DNA of 64,000 nucleotides, taken from assembly GCF_004353985.1 (NCBI RefSeq), contig NZ_SMOA01000007.1, positions 1 through 64,000 of the forward strand, in the 5' to 3' direction. The position numbers and the translations under genes were made by a program. The stretch comes from Paracraurococcus ruber. GTDB taxonomy: Bacteria; Pseudomonadota; Alphaproteobacteria; Acetobacterales; Acetobacteraceae. This document shows, piece after piece, positions 8,172 through 17,652 of this stretch. The notes below the pieces were generated by a model. It made no database searches and was not told the DNA's origin. It saw only the letters and a program-made list of their open reading frames with translations. Each line of letters begins with the position of its first letter. The stretch's first letter is position 1.

Positions 8172-9056
8172 ATGAGCGACCAGACCCCCGACCCGATGCA
8201 GATCCTCTCCGGGGCGCTACCCTTCCTGAAGCGCTACGACGACCAGATCGTGGTGGTGAAGTATGGCGGCCATGCGATGGGGGAGGAGGAGACGGCGCTG
8301 CGCTTCGGCCGCGACATCGCGCTACTGGAACAGGTGGGCGTCAGCCCGGTGGTGGTGCATGGCGGCGGGCCGCAGATCAACGCCATGCTGAAGCGGCTGA
8401 ACGTGCAGTCCACCTTCGTCCAGGGCCTGCGCGTGACCGACGAGGCGATGCTCGATGTCGTCGAGATGGTGCTCGCCGGCCCGGTCAACAAGCAGGTGGC
8501 CGAGGCCATCACCCGCGCCGGCGCGCTCGCCGTCGGCATCTCCGGCAAGGATGGCGGGCTGGTGCGCGCCCGCAAACTGGTCCGCACCATGCGCGATCCC
8601 GGCTCGCATCTCGAGCAGGTGCTCGACCTCGGCTTCGTGGGCGAGCCGGAATGCGTCGACACCAAGGTGCTGAAGCTGCTGATCGGCGCCGACATCGTGC
8701 CGGTGGTCGCCCCGGTCGGCGTCGGCGCCGACGGCCAGACCTACAACATCAATGCCGACACGGTGGCCGGCGCCATCGCCGGCGCGCTGGGCGCCGAACG
8801 CCTGCTGATGCTGACCGATGTGCGCGGCGTGCTGGGCCCCGACCGCCAGCTGATCCCGGAGATGACGGTGGCCGAGGTGCGCGCCGGCATCGAGGCCGGC
8901 TGGATCAATGCCGGGATGATCCCGAAGGTCGAGACCTGCATCTACGCCATCGAGAAGGGCGTGAAGGGCGCGGTCATCCTCGACGGCCGGGTGCCGCATG
9001 CGGTGCTGCATGAGCTGTTCACCGATGGCGGGGCCGGCACGCTCATCAAGCCATGA
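8172..9056 (+). CDS. argB: acetylglutamate kinase
   Basis: Cytoplasmic amino acid kinase (294 aa) that phosphorylates N-acetyl-L-glutamate, the second step of arginine synthesis. Visible: [17 protein letters not shown], the RVTDE segment and the C-terminal [18 protein letters not shown] and MIPKVE blocks typical of the hexameric, arginine-sensitive type. ATG at 8172 is chosen over the open upstream frame because family members begin just before LPFLKRYD. The stop overlaps the start of the acetyltransferase gene (ATGA). The ribosome-binding site is weak. Confidence 0.95.
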   Translation: MSDQTPDPMQILSGALPFLKRYDDQIVVVKYGGHAMGEEETALRFGRDIALLEQVGVSPVVVHGGGPQINAMLKRLNVQSTFVQGLRVTDEAMLDVVEMVLAGPVNKQVAEAITRAGALAVGISGKDGGLVRARKLVRTMRDPGSHLEQVLDLGFVGEPECVDTKVLKLLIGADIVPVVAPVGVGADGQTYNINADTVAGAIAGALGAERLLMLTDVRGVLGPDRQLIPEMTVAEVRAGIEAGWINAGMIPKVETCIYAIEKGVKGAVILDGRVPHAVLHELFTDGGAGTLIKP

Positions 9057-9583
9057 GCCTGGCGCTGCGCGACAGCCGGGAGGCGGATGTTCCGGCGATC
9101 GCCCGCATCTACGGCCACTGGGTGCGCCACGGGCTGGCGAGCTTCGAGCTGGACCCGCCGGGCGCGGAGGAGATGGCACGGCGGCGCGACGCCATCCTGG
9201 CCGGCGGCTATCCCTACCTGGTCGCCACGGACGCGGCGGGGACGGTGCTCGGCTACGCCTATGCCGGCCCCTACCGCACCCGCCCGGCCTACCGCTTCGC
9301 CTGCGAGGATTCGATCTATGTCGCGCCGGAGGCCGCCGGGCGCGGCGCAGGCCGGGCCCTGCTGCCGGCGCTGGTCGCCCGCTGCGAGGCGCAGGGGCTG
9401 CGGCTGATGGTCGCGGTCATCGGCGACAGCGGCAATGCGGCTTCGATCGGCCTGCACGCCGCCTGCGGCTTCCAGCGGGCCGGGATGCTGCCCGCCATCG
9501 GCTGGAAGCATGGCCGCTGGGTGGACAGCGTGCTGATGGTGCGCCCGCTCGGCCCCGGCCCGGCCACGCCGCCGGAAGGCTGA
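9053..9583 (+). CDS. GNAT family N-acetyltransferase (phosphinothricin acetyltransferase-like)
   Basis: Acetyl-CoA-dependent N-acetyltransferase, 176 aa. The N-terminus ([18 protein letters not shown]), the SFELDPP segment and the acetyl-CoA loop AAGRGAG (about 105-111) resemble the Pat/MddA subgroup that acetylates phosphinothricin, methionine sulfoximine or similar amino acids. The natural substrate cannot be told from sequence. Its ATG overlaps the argB stop by 4 nt, so it is co-translated with an arginine gene; a link is possible but unproven. Confidence 0.85.
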   Translation: MSLALRDSREADVPAIARIYGHWVRHGLASFELDPPGAEEMARRRDAILAGGYPYLVATDAAGTVLGYAYAGPYRTRPAYRFACEDSIYVAPEAAGRGAGRALLPALVARCEAQGLRLMVAVIGDSGNAASIGLHAACGFQRAGMLPAIGWKHGRWVDSVLMVRPLGPGPATPPEG

Positions 9584-9633
9584 CCCGCGCGGGCACCGCC
9601 CGGTCGCGGCGGCGGCCGCATCGCGCCCCACCG

Positions 9634-9736
9634 CGGCTCCCGGTCGCCATGGCTCACGGCAACCGCCCTGGCCATTTGAATGAAGGAACATCTTCGCCCG
9701 ATCGGGTGATCCCGCCTGATCGGGGTCTGCTCCAGG
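9634..9736. repeat. dispersed 103-bp intergenic repeat, copy B1
   Basis: Aligns without gaps to 15735-15837 (about 85 of 103 positions identical). Conserved blocks: CGCCATGGCTCACGGCAACC near the left and CCCGATCGGGTGATCCC near the right; the 20-nt middle (TTGA-rich) is variable. It lies in the 270-bp gap between the convergent acetyltransferase and DUF2336 genes. No protein is encoded. Confidence 0.75.
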
Positions 9737-9853
9737 CGGCCGGCTTCGCGGCCGGGGATCGGCGGTCGCCCGAAGGCGCAGGGGCAGGGCTGCGGCACCG
9801 CCGCCCGGGGCGACGGGTCGGCGGCGAAGGGTCCCGCTCCCCGATCCTCGGGA

Positions 9854-11032
9854 TCAGGCGGCGGTTTCGGGTTCGGCCAGCAACTCGATCTGCCAGCGCA
9901 TCTCGTCCTCGCTGAGCGGCCAGCGCCCATCCTCCGGCACGCGGAGGAGCGCGCCGGGGGCGATCTGGCCCAGCACGGTCTGCGCCAGGGTCGCGGCCCG
10001 CGGCGGCAGGCCAGCCTGCCAGCACAGGCTGAGCAGGGCCTTGGCGTTGCGCAGCCGCTCGGCCCGGGTCACCGCCGTCTCCGGCACGCCGGCGGCGGCG
10101 GCGAGCAGGCGGCGCATGGCGATGCGGTCCCCCTGCAGCGCCGCTTCCTCGAAGGCGAGGTCGGGTGGCAGCGACGTGTCCTCGGTCCGCTGCAGGCGCT
10201 GCTCCACCCGGGCGCGCAGCAGCCGCGCCAGCCCGGGGTCGAGGTCGGCGCGGCCGGTCAGCGGTTCCAGCAGGTGATCGGCCACCACCTTGGCCAGGGC
10301 CAGCAGCGCCCGCGGCGGCAGGCCGGGCCGCCGCACCAGGCAGCGCTGCCATTCCGGCTGGGTCGCCGCCTGGGCGATCAGCGCATCCAGCGTCCGCTCC
10401 CGGATCGCCGCGGAGTCGTTCGCCAGCAGCGCCGCCACCGGCTCCGCCTCCGCGCGCTTGGCCACGGCGTCGGACAGCCGCTCGCTCAGCATCGGCCGGC
10501 GCGCCACGGCGGTGACGGTCGCCGGCACCGGCGGCGCCTCGACCAGCGCCAGCAGGTCATCCTCGGTCAGCAGGGGAGAGAACCGGATGACCGGCTCCGC
10601 CACCTCCATCGCCGCATCCTGCGCCAGGCGCAGGATCAGGTCCCGCGGCGCCCCCGGCATCGCCTGCAATTCCTCGGCGATCACCTGCCGGACGGTGACG
10701 GCCGCATCCTCGGCCAGCCGGCAGAGCGTGTCCCAGGCGAGGCGGCGGAGGCGGTCGGAGGCGCCGGCCAGTTCCGGTGCGCGGGGCGCCAGCTTGCGGC
10801 CGATGGCGGCGCGGATGCCGGGGTCCTGGTCCTCGGCCAGCAGGCGGTCGGCCTGGGCCGGGCTGCGCGCATTGCCGGCGACCGCGCTGCGCACCGCCTG
10901 GCGCGGGTCGTTGGCGAGGAAGTACAGGATCTCCGGCGCCGCCGCGGCGCTGCCGGCCAGCGCCACCCGCTCCGCCTCCGACCCCTGGGCGGCGACGCGC
11001 TTGGCGGCTTCGTAGTCCGGCATGTCGATCAT
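9854..11032 (-). CDS. DUF2336 domain-containing protein
   Basis: Alpha-helical, Ala/Leu/Arg-rich protein of 392 aa made of HEAT-like repeats, matching the DUF2336 family known mainly from alphaproteobacteria. Repeated elements such as [16 protein letters not shown] and [19 protein letters not shown] are visible in the first 100 residues. No enzyme motif or membrane segment is seen. Its ATG overlaps the TGA of the upstream diguanylate cyclase (ATGA), so the two are translationally coupled, which suggests a c-di-GMP or signalling context. Function unknown. Confidence 0.82.
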   Translation of the reverse strand: MIDMPDYEAAKRVAAQGSEAERVALAGSAAAAPEILYFLANDPRQAVRSAVAGNARSPAQADRLLAEDQDPGIRAAIGRKLAPRAPELAGASDRLRRLAWDTLCRLAEDAAVTVRQVIAEELQAMPGAPRDLILRLAQDAAMEVAEPVIRFSPLLTEDDLLALVEAPPVPATVTAVARRPMLSERLSDAVAKRAEAEPVAALLANDSAAIRERTLDALIAQAATQPEWQRCLVRRPGLPPRALLALAKVVADHLLEPLTGRADLDPGLARLLRARVEQRLQRTEDTSLPPDLAFEEAALQGDRIAMRRLLAAAAGVPETAVTRAERLRNAKALLSLCWQAGLPPRAATLAQTVLGQIAPGALLRVPEDGRWPLSEDEMRWQIELLAEPETAA

Positions 11033-12480
11033 GGCGCGCCCGGCGGCATCGGATCCGGCGGTGCCAGCATCCAGCGGCCGCGCCCCGTCCGCTTCGCCTC
11101 GTACATCGCGGCGTCGGCGCGGGCGAGCAGCGCCTCCGGCGCCTCCGCCCCATCGGGCTGCCAGACCGCGCAGCCGATGCTGAAGCTCAGCAGCGGCAGG
11201 TCCACGCGCAGGTCCTTCACCAGGCCCGGCGCGGCGGTCAGCAGGGCAGCGGCCCGCTGGGCGCCGGCGGCGGCATCGGCACCGTCCAGCCAGAGGGCGA
11301 ATTCGTCGCCGCCGAAGCGGGCGACGAGGTCGGCCGGCCGGATCATGCCGCGCAGCAGGTCGGCCACCGCGACCAGCGCGGCATCCCCCGCCTCATGCCC
11401 CAGGCAGTCATTGATCGGCTTGAAATTGTCGAGGTCGAGGAAGACCAGCGCGCCGCCGGCCTCGGCGCCCCGCCGGCCGGGCTGGGCCGGGGGCTGCGCG
11501 GCGTCCAGGGCGTGGCGCCGCAGCCGGCGCTCCAGCGCCTCGAGGAAGGCGCGGCGGTTGGACAGGCCGGTCAGCGGGTCGGTCAGCGCCAGCCGTTCCA
11601 GCCGTTCCAGCATCGCCTGGTTGCCCAGCACGACCGAGAGCAGGTCGGCCATGGCCAGCAGCAGGTGGCGGTCATCCTCGTCGAAGGACCGCAGCCCGGC
11701 GGCGCGCCAGGCGAGCAGCGCCTGCCGGCCGCCGCCGCGCGGCGCCTGCGGCAGCAGCGCCACGCTTTCCCCGCCCGGGGTGGCCAGGAAAGCCGGGCCG
11801 GCCAGGCCGGCATGCGGCTCGATCGCCGGGAGCACGGCGGCCGGGTCCTGGCCGCGGCGGTGGAGCACCGCGCAGCCGCCGCCGGGCGGCCAGTCGAGGA
11901 TGGCGGCGCCGGCGCAGCCGAGCGCGCTTTCCAGCGCTTCCAGCGTGGCTTCCAGCATCTGCGGCGCCAGCACCGGGCGGCGGACCCGGCGCACCATGCC
12001 CTGCAGCGCCTCCGCCCGGCGGAGCGCGGCCGCCTGCGCCTCGGCCGCCAGCGCGTCGTCGGTGATGTCCCGGCCGCAGCCGCGCAGGCCGAGGAACACG
12101 CCCGTCGGGTCGTGCAGCGGCGCGAGGGAGAGGCTGAGGCAGGCGCTGCCGCCGCCGGGCCGGCGCAGCCAGACCCGCAGGTCCCGAACCGGATGGCGCA
12201 GGGCGAAGGGGTCCGGCTCGGGCGCCGTCAGCAGGTCCCGGCCGCGGCGGCCCAGCAGCGCCTCCGCCGGCCAACCCAGCGGGCTGTCGGGGGACAGGAA
12301 GGTGAGCCGGCCCTCGGCATCCGTCTCGAAGGCCAGGTCGGCGGCCAGCACGGCGAAGTCCCGCCAGCGCTGCCGCGATTCCAGCAGGGCGGCCTGCCAG
12401 GCGGTCGGGCCGGGCGGCGCTTCCCCTGCCGGCGCGGCATGCGCGCGCGCGTCCTCCGCCATGTCCTGCCCTGGGCCCAT
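11029..12480 (-). CDS. diguanylate cyclase with PAS and GAF-like sensor regions
   Basis: Predicted enzyme making c-di-GMP from two GTP. Order: PAS-like domain (about 35-145), a linker helix, a GAF-like region (about 150-290), and a C-terminal GGDEF domain with the intact active-site motif [14 protein letters not shown] ends five residues before GGDEF and fits the RxxD inhibitory site, so product inhibition is likely. No transmembrane segment is seen, so the signal is probably cytoplasmic. Start: ATG at 12478-12480 (483 aa); a second ATG at 12460-12462 is close behind an AGGA. It is divergent from dapD and overlaps DUF2336 by 4 nt. Confidence 0.88.
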   Translation of the reverse strand: MGPGQDMAEDARAHAAPAGEAPPGPTAWQAALLESRQRWRDFAVLAADLAFETDAEGRLTFLSPDSPLGWPAEALLGRRGRDLLTAPEPDPFALRHPVRDLRVWLRRPGGGSACLSLSLAPLHDPTGVFLGLRGCGRDITDDALAAEAQAAALRRAEALQGMVRRVRRPVLAPQMLEATLEALESALGCAGAAILDWPPGGGCAVLHRRGQDPAAVLPAIEPHAGLAGPAFLATPGGESVALLPQAPRGGGRQALLAWRAAGLRSFDEDDRHLLLAMADLLSVVLGNQAMLERLERLALTDPLTGLSNRRAFLEALERRLRRHALDAAQPPAQPGRRGAEAGGALVFLDLDNFKPINDCLGHEAGDAALVAVADLLRGMIRPADLVARFGGDEFALWLDGADAAAGAQRAAALLTAAPGLVKDLRVDLPLLSFSIGCAVWQPDGAEAPEALLARADAAMYEAKRTGRGRWMLAPPDPMPPGAP

Positions 12481-12551
12481 GGCGCCAGGATCGCGGGCGT
12501 GCGGTGAAGGACGGGTTAGCGCGCCCCATCGCCGCGCCGACGGGGGCCGCG

Positions 12552-12581
12552 TTGACAGGCGCGTGCGGGCATCGGCATGGT
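12552..12581 (+). promoter_or_regulatory. candidate sigma-70-type promoter of dapD
   Basis: A perfect TTGACA (12552-12557) with a weak CATGGT (12576-12581) 18 bp downstream. Transcription would begin about 55 nt before the dapD ATG. It sits in the only gap between dapD and the divergent diguanylate cyclase. Confidence 0.4.
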
Positions 12582-12643
12582 CCGCGCCTTCCGGGCCGGG
12601 CGGCCGGCGCCGGCCGGGCAACGCCTTCGGGACACGGACCATC

Positions 12644-13483
12644 ATGGACGCCAGCACGCTGCAATCGCGCATCGAAGCCCTGTGGGAACGGCGGGACACG
12701 CTTTCCCCTGCCACGGGTGGGGAGGACCGCGCGGTGATCGAGGCGGCGCTGGAATTGCTTGATGGCGGCAAGGCGCGGGTGGCGGAGCCGCTGGGCGCGC
12801 CGGGTGAATGGAAGGTGAACCAGTGGCTGAAGCAGGCGGTGCTGCTGAGCTTCCGGCTGACCGATTCCGCGCCGATGGACGTCGCCGCCGGCGCCTATGA
12901 CAAGGTCCCGCTGAAGACCGAGGGCTGGGGCCCGAACCGCTTCAAGGAGGCCGGCTTCCGCATGGTCCCCGGCGCCGTGGTGCGGCGCAGCGCCTACATC
13001 GCCCCGGGCGTGGTGCTGATGCCGTCCTTCACCAATCTCGGTGCCTATGTGGACCGCAATACCATGGTGGACACCTGGGCGACGGTCGGGTCCTGCGCGC
13101 AGATCGGCAAGAACGTCCATATCTCCGGCGGCGTGGGCATCGGCGGGGTGCTGGAGCCGCTGCAGGCCAACCCGGTGGTGATCGAGGATGACTGCTTCGT
13201 CGGCGCGCGGTCGGAGGTCGCCGAGGGCGTGATCGTCGAGCGCGGGGCGGTGCTGTCCATGGGCGTCTTCCTGGGTGCCAGCACCAAGATCATCGATCGC
13301 GCCACCGGCCAGGTCTACCAGGGGCGCGTCCCCTCCTATTCCGTCGTGGTGCCGGGCAGCCTGCCCGGGAAGCCGCTGCCGGACGGCTCGCCGGGCCCGT
13401 CGCTGTACTGCGCGGTGATCGTGAAGCGGGTGGACGAGCAGACGCGGGCCAAGACCAGCATCAACGAGCTGCTGCGGGACTGA
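12644..13483 (+). CDS. dapD: 2,3,4,5-tetrahydropyridine-2,6-dicarboxylate N-succinyltransferase
   Basis: Enzyme of the succinylase branch of lysine/diaminopimelate synthesis; transfers succinyl from succinyl-CoA to tetrahydrodipicolinate. 279 aa, the normal length. N-terminal helical domain with [19 protein letters not shown], then a left-handed beta-helix of hexapeptide repeats ([20 protein letters not shown] onward), and the C-terminal [21 protein letters not shown] at 12644. It is the first gene of a dap operon with the tautomerase and dapE. Confidence 0.96.
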   Translation: MDASTLQSRIEALWERRDTLSPATGGEDRAVIEAALELLDGGKARVAEPLGAPGEWKVNQWLKQAVLLSFRLTDSAPMDVAAGAYDKVPLKTEGWGPNRFKEAGFRMVPGAVVRRSAYIAPGVVLMPSFTNLGAYVDRNTMVDTWATVGSCAQIGKNVHISGGVGIGGVLEPLQANPVVIEDDCFVGARSEVAEGVIVERGAVLSMGVFLGASTKIIDRATGQVYQGRVPSYSVVVPGSLPGKPLPDGSPGPSLYCAVIVKRVDEQTRAKTSINELLRD

Positions 13484-13487
13484 GCCG

Positions 13488-13694
13488 ATGCCCTATGTGA
13501 ATGTCCAGATCACCCGCGGCGCGACCCGCGCGCAGAAGGCCGAGCTGGTGCGCGACATCACCGGCGTCCCCGTCCTGGTGCTCGGGAAGACGCCGGAGCA
13601 CACGCACATCGTGATCCAGGAGATCGCCGAGGCGGATTGGGGGTTCGCCGGTCAGCTGACCGATGACTGGCGGCGCGGCCAAGGTGCCGGCTGA
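13488..13694 (+). CDS. 4-oxalocrotonate tautomerase family protein
   Basis: Small tautomerase, 68 aa. Met removal would expose Pro1, the catalytic base of the family, followed by the typical [18 protein letters not shown] segment with an Arg near position 10. Starts 4 nt after dapD and overlaps dapE by about 30 nt, so it is embedded in the dap operon. Its substrate is unknown; an isomerisation linked to lysine synthesis would be speculation. Confidence 0.85.
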   Translation: MPYVNVQITRGATRAQKAELVRDITGVPVLVLGKTPEHTHIVIQEIAEADWGFAGQLTDDWRRGQGAG

Positions 13695-14811
13695 TCCGCT
13701 TCCGCTCGCGCAGGCGCTGATCCGCTGCCCGAGCGTGACGCCGGCCGATGCCGGCGCGCTGGCGGTGCTGGAGGCGGCGCTGGCGCCGCTGGGCTTCGCC
13801 TGCCATCGGCTCCGCTTTGGCGAGATCGAGAACCTCTATGCCCGCCGCGGCAGCGGCGGGCCGCATCTCTGCTTCGCCGGCCACACGGATGTGGTGCCGC
13901 CCGGCCCGGCCGAGGGGTGGCGGGACGACCCCTTCTCCGGCCTGGTGCGGGACGGCGTCCTGTATGGTCGCGGCGCCTGCGACATGAAGGGCGCGATCGC
14001 CGCCTTCGTCGCCGGGCTGACCGACTGGCTGGCGGCCCATCCCGGCCATCCCGGCAGCATCAGCCTGCTGATCACCGGCGACGAGGAAGGCCCGGCGAAG
14101 GACGGCACGGTGCGCGTGCTGGACTGGATGGCCGGGCGCGGCGAGATCCCGGACATGGCGCTGGTCGGCGAGCCGACCTCCAGGGTCGCCCTCGGGGACA
14201 TCGTCAAGGTCGGCCGGCGCGGCAGCATGACCGCCTACATCACGCTGTTCGGCACCCAGGGCCACAGCGCCTATCCGCAGCGGGCCGACAACCCGATCCA
14301 TCGCCTGGTCCGCGTGCTCCACCGGCTGACGGCCGAGCCGATCGACCAGGGGAGCGCGTTCTTCGAGGCGACGACCCTGCAGGTCACCGGCTTCGATGTC
14401 GGCAACGCCGCCAACAACGTCATCCCCGGCGAGGCCCGGGCGATGCTGAACATCCGCTTCAACGACCTGCACAGCAGCGCATCCCTGACCGAGAGGCTGC
14501 ATGCGGCGCTGCGGGCGGAGGAGGCGCGCTACGAGATGCGGGTCGACTGTTCCGGCGAAAGCTTCCTGACCAAGCCCGGGCCGTTCGTGGATGCGCTGCG
14601 GCGTGCGGTGGTGCGGGCGACGGGCCGGGAGCCGGCGCTGGACACCGGCGGCGGCACCTCCGACGCGCGGTTCATCGCCCGCTTCTGCCCGGTGGCGGAG
14701 CTGGGCGGGGTCGGGTCCACCATGCACAAGGCGAATGAATGCGTGCCGGTTCAGGAATTGCGTGACCTCGCCGGGCTCTACCGCCTGGTGCTCGAGGAGG
14801 CCTTCGCCTGA
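13663..14811 (+). CDS. dapE: succinyl-diaminopimelate desuccinylase
   Basis: Zinc-dependent M20 peptidase-family enzyme (382 aa) that removes succinate from N-succinyl-LL-diaminopimelate. Metal-site motifs: [12 protein letters not shown], the [12 protein letters not shown] Asp, [11 protein letters not shown], and the C-terminal STMHKANE histidine. The first ATG lies inside the tautomerase gene; a GTG at 13684 would remove eight residues and is a reasonable alternative. Together with dapD it marks the succinylase route to DAP. Confidence 0.95.
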   Translation: MTGGAAKVPADPLPLAQALIRCPSVTPADAGALAVLEAALAPLGFACHRLRFGEIENLYARRGSGGPHLCFAGHTDVVPPGPAEGWRDDPFSGLVRDGVLYGRGACDMKGAIAAFVAGLTDWLAAHPGHPGSISLLITGDEEGPAKDGTVRVLDWMAGRGEIPDMALVGEPTSRVALGDIVKVGRRGSMTAYITLFGTQGHSAYPQRADNPIHRLVRVLHRLTAEPIDQGSAFFEATTLQVTGFDVGNAANNVIPGEARAMLNIRFNDLHSSASLTERLHAALRAEEARYEMRVDCSGESFLTKPGPFVDALRRAVVRATGREPALDTGGGTSDARFIARFCPVAELGGVGSTMHKANECVPVQELRDLAGLYRLVLEEAFA

Positions 14812-14840
14812 GCGGGTCTTCGCCGCCGCCTTCCCAGGGT

Positions 14841-14912
14841 GCGCCCCAAGGGACGCCCCCGGGGGCGCCCCAGGGAACGCCCCAGGGAACGCCCCAGGGA
14901 ACACCCCCTGGC
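14841..14912 (+). repeat. 12-bp tandem repeat, six units (in-frame Pro-Gln-Gly-Thr)
   Basis: Six consecutive 12-nt units; the three central ones (14865-14900) differ only at the first base of the first unit. In the frame of the downstream membrane protein each unit reads roughly A/T-P-Q-G. There is no stop between this tract and that protein, so it could be its N-terminal tail or simply a leader. Confidence 0.8.
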
Positions 14913-14957
14913 CAGCCACCGGGCCCGCAACAGGCGGCGGCTCCAGGGGGGCCGCCA

Positions 14958-15554
14958 TTGCCACGCCCGGGTGGCCCGCCGGCCCCGTCCACCCGCGCGA
15001 TCATCGCCGCCGGCCTGCGCGGCGCCTTCCGGCTGGCGCAGGCGCGGGCGGATGGGCTGGGACTGATGGACCTCTCGCCGGATGGCGTGCGGCGCAGCTT
15101 CTGGGCGGCCGGGATCTGCCTGCCGGGCTTCCTCGCCCTCAAGCTGCTGGGCTGGGCGGATGACGGCGCGCCGGCCGGCGGGATCCTGCGGGCGCTGGTG
15201 GCCGAGTTGTCGGGCTTCGCCGCGGCCTGGGCCGGCTACGCCCTGCTGACCCTGCCGCTGGCCGAGGCGCAGGGGCGCCGCGCCGACTGGTCGCGCTTCA
15301 TCGCCGCCTGGAACTGGTCCAACGTGGTCCAGTACGTGATCCTGCTGGCCTTCAGCGTGCCGCGCTTCCTCGGCGTGCCGGATTTCCTCGCCAGCGGCTT
15401 CGGCCTGGCTGCCATCGGCTATGCGCTCTGGCTCGAATGGTTCGTGGCGAAGGCGGCGCTGCGGATCGGCGGCGGCCCGGCGGTGGCCTTCGTCGTCGTC
15501 GACCTGCTGATCGGCATCTTCATCGGCGGCTTCGTCGGGCGGCTGACCGGGTAG
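14958..15554 (+). CDS. uncharacterised multi-pass membrane protein
   Basis: I do not recognise a family. From the TTG at 14958 the product is 198 aa with four or five hydrophobic segments (about 50-65, 75-100, 118-135, 140-160, 170-195) and ends GGFVGRLTG. The TTG has AGGGGGG six bases upstream. The same frame is open back to 14766; a CTG at 14808 overlapping the dapE stop is preceded by GAGGAGG at good spacing and would add a 50-residue Pro/Gln/Gly tail encoded by the tandem repeat. It follows dapE and ends before a gap facing truA. Function unknown; start uncertain. Confidence 0.65.
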   Translation: MPRPGGPPAPSTRAIIAAGLRGAFRLAQARADGLGLMDLSPDGVRRSFWAAGICLPGFLALKLLGWADDGAPAGGILRALVAELSGFAAAWAGYALLTLPLAEAQGRRADWSRFIAAWNWSNVVQYVILLAFSVPRFLGVPDFLASGFGLAAIGYALWLEWFVAKAALRIGGGPAVAFVVVDLLIGIFIGGFVGRLTG

Positions 15555-15696
15555 GGCGGATCGCAGCGCGGCGTGAACGCCCGCGGAGCGCGCACCCGCC
15601 CTGAAACCAATGGCCTGGAGCGGCTCGGGCGCGCGGACGAACGCGCAGGACGCTCCGGGCCGCCGTCGCCCGTCCATCCGGATGCCGCGATCCGCC
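15555..15696. repeat. long inverted-repeat element beside repeat B2
   Basis: Perfect 10-bp arms GGCGGATCGC (15555-15564) and GCGATCCGCC (15687-15696) enclose 122 bp that contain a further internal dyad (GGAGCG near 15617, CGCTCC near 15652). The whole could fold as one long hairpin. It starts right after the stop of the membrane protein gene. No second copy was found in the window. Confidence 0.45.
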
Positions 15697-15734
15697 TTTC
15701 GTCCCGCGCCTCGGCCGGGCGGCCCACCCTGGCG

Positions 15735-15837
15735 CGGCTTCCGTTCGCCATGGCTCACGGCAACCGCCCTGGTCTTTTGATTTTGTAAGCATCTTCACCC
15801 GATCGGGTGATCCCATCTGAGCGGGATCTGCCCTAGG
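15735..15837. repeat. dispersed 103-bp intergenic repeat, copy B2
   Basis: Ungapped match to 9634-9736. The palindrome CACCCGATCGGGTG is perfect in this copy. Its last five bases contain the stop codon of truA (15833-15835), and it lies between the convergent membrane-protein and truA genes, the same context as copy B1. Confidence 0.75.
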
Positions 15838-16594
15838 CCCAGCCCGGCTCCTCCGGGTAGCGGACGAAGGTGAAGCACAGCCCTTCCGCCGGGGCGGTCA
15901 TGCCGGCGCGGGTGCGGTCGCGGCTGTCGAGCACCTGGCGCGGCCAAGCCACGCCGCGCTTGCCCTGCCCGACTTCCAGCAGGGTGCCCACCAGGTTGCG
16001 CACTTGGTGGTGCAGGAAGCTGCGGGCCTCGGCGGTGATCACCACCTCCTCGCCCAGCCGCGCCACATCCAGCCGGTCGAGCGTGCGGAGCGGCGACTTC
16101 GCCTGGCAGGCGGCGGCGCGGAAGGCGGAGAAATCATGCTTGCCGAGAAGGCGCTGCGCGGCCGCATGCATCGCCCCGGCATCCAGCGGCGCCTTCACAT
16201 GCCAGACCCGGCCTTCCTCCAGCGCCGGCCGGGCGCGGCGATTGAGGATACGGTAGCGGTAGCCGCGCGCCGCCGCGGAGAACCGCGCATTCCAGCCGGG
16301 CGGGGCGAGGGCGGCGCGCAGGACCGCGACGGGATGCGGGCGGCTGTGGAAGTCCAGCGCTTCCCGCAGCCGCAGCGGGTCGATCTCCCGTGCCAGCGCG
16401 ACCTGCGCCACCTGGCCTTCGGCATGGACGCCGGCATCGGTGCGGCCGGCCGCGACGGCCGCGGGCAGGATGCCGCCGTTCAGCCTTGCCGCCGCTTCCT
16501 CCAGCACCTGCTGGACGGAAAGCCCGTTCGCCTGCCGCTGCCAGCCGACGAAGGGCCCGCCGTGGTATTCCAGGGTGAGGGCGTAAAGGGGCAT
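15833..16594 (-). CDS. truA: tRNA pseudouridine(38-40) synthase
   Basis: TruA family enzyme (253 aa) that makes pseudouridine in the anticodon stem-loop of many tRNAs. The catalytic aspartate is Asp53 in AAGRTDAGVHAEGQVA; other family blocks are YHGGPFVGWQRQ, ARGYRYRI and FLHHQVRNLVGTLLEVG. ATG at 16592-16594 gives the canonical MPLYALTLEYHG start; the longer frame upstream is antisense-like. The gene follows fmt by 124 nt on the minus strand. Confidence 0.95.
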   Translation of the reverse strand: MPLYALTLEYHGGPFVGWQRQANGLSVQQVLEEAAARLNGGILPAAVAAGRTDAGVHAEGQVAQVALAREIDPLRLREALDFHSRPHPVAVLRAALAPPGWNARFSAAARGYRYRILNRRARPALEEGRVWHVKAPLDAGAMHAAAQRLLGKHDFSAFRAAACQAKSPLRTLDRLDVARLGEEVVITAEARSFLHHQVRNLVGTLLEVGQGKRGVAWPRQVLDSRDRTRAGMTAPAEGLCFTFVRYPEEPGWA

Positions 16595-16718
16595 CACCAC
16601 CCGCCCGGTCGCCGCCGCGCCGCCCGGCGCGAAGGCCTGCATCGGCCGGCCGCCAGCCTGCCTCCGGTCGCCGGGGCGCCACCCGGCGCGGCGGCGGGCA
16701 CCGGACGGCGGCGCGGCG

Positions 16719-17624
16719 TCATCCCAGCACGGTGCCCGGGGGCAGCGGGAAGCCGCGCAGGACATCGGCCGCCGGCAGCGCGCCACGCCCGGGGCGCTGC
16801 AGCCGCAGCAGGCGCAGCGCGCCGGAGCCGCAGGCGATGGCGGGCGCGGCGTCGAGCACCGTTCCGGGTGCGCCGGCGCCCTCGGCCGGCTCGGCCGCCA
16901 GCACCCGGATCGCCTCGCCGGCATGGAGGAGATAGGTGCCGGGCCAGGGATTGAGGGCGCGCACCCGGCGGTCCAGCGCGGCGGCATCCTGCGACCAGTC
17001 CAGCCGTCCATCCTCCTTGGCCAGCTTGGCGGCATAGGTGACGCCGGCCTCCGGCTGCGGGACCGGGATGGGCGCCGCTTCCAGGGCGCGCAGGATCAGC
17101 TTGGCGCCAAGCGCGGCGAGCGCATCGTGCAGTTCCGGCGTCGTCATGCGCGGGCCGATCGGCACCTGGCCCGCCAGCAGCATGGGGCCGGTGTCCAGCC
17201 CTTCTTCCATCTGCATGATGGTCACCCCGCTCTCGGCATCGCCGGCGAGGATGGCGGCCTGGATTGGCGCCGCGCCGCGCCAGCGCGGCAGCAGCGAGGC
17301 ATGGATGTTCAGGCACCCCAGCCGCGGCGCCGCCAGCATCGGCGCCGGCAGGATCAGGCCGTAGGCCGCGACCACCGCCGCATCCAGGCCGAGATCGGCG
17401 AAGGCGGCATGCTCCGCCGCGTCCTTGCGCAGCCGTGCCGGCGTCCGGACCGGCAGGCCGAGCGCCAGCGCCGCCTTGTGCACCGGGCAGGGCGTTTCCT
17501 TCTGGCCGCGGCCAGCGGGGCGGGGCGGCTGGCAATAGACCATGGCGATCTCGTGCCCCGCCGCATGCAGGGCACGCAGTGCGGGCACGGCGAAATCCGG
17601 GCTGCCCATGAAGGCGAGGCGCAT
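16719..17624 (-). CDS. fmt: methionyl-tRNA formyltransferase
   Basis: Formylates initiator Met-tRNA using 10-formyltetrahydrofolate. 301 aa, slightly short of typical. N-terminal Rossmann domain [16 protein letters not shown]; catalytic Asn106 and His108 in [16 protein letters not shown], Asp144 in EEGLDTGP; C-terminal OB-like domain ends [10 protein letters not shown]. It lies 28 nt downstream of def, the usual def-fmt pairing. Confidence 0.95.
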   Translation of the reverse strand: MRLAFMGSPDFAVPALRALHAAGHEIAMVYCQPPRPAGRGQKETPCPVHKAALALGLPVRTPARLRKDAAEHAAFADLGLDAAVVAAYGLILPAPMLAAPRLGCLNIHASLLPRWRGAAPIQAAILAGDAESGVTIMQMEEGLDTGPMLLAGQVPIGPRMTTPELHDALAALGAKLILRALEAAPIPVPQPEAGVTYAAKLAKEDGRLDWSQDAAALDRRVRALNPWPGTYLLHAGEAIRVLAAEPAEGAGAPGTVLDAAPAIACGSGALRLLRLQRPGRGALPAADVLRGFPLPPGTVLG

Positions 17625-17652
17625 GCCGCCGGTCCCTAGCCCCGCCCGCCGC

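Noticed and set aside
10274-12643. Upstream extension of the dapD frame covering DUF2336 and the diguanylate cyclase
   Set aside because: It is antisense to both genes; DapD homologues begin at the ATG at 12644.
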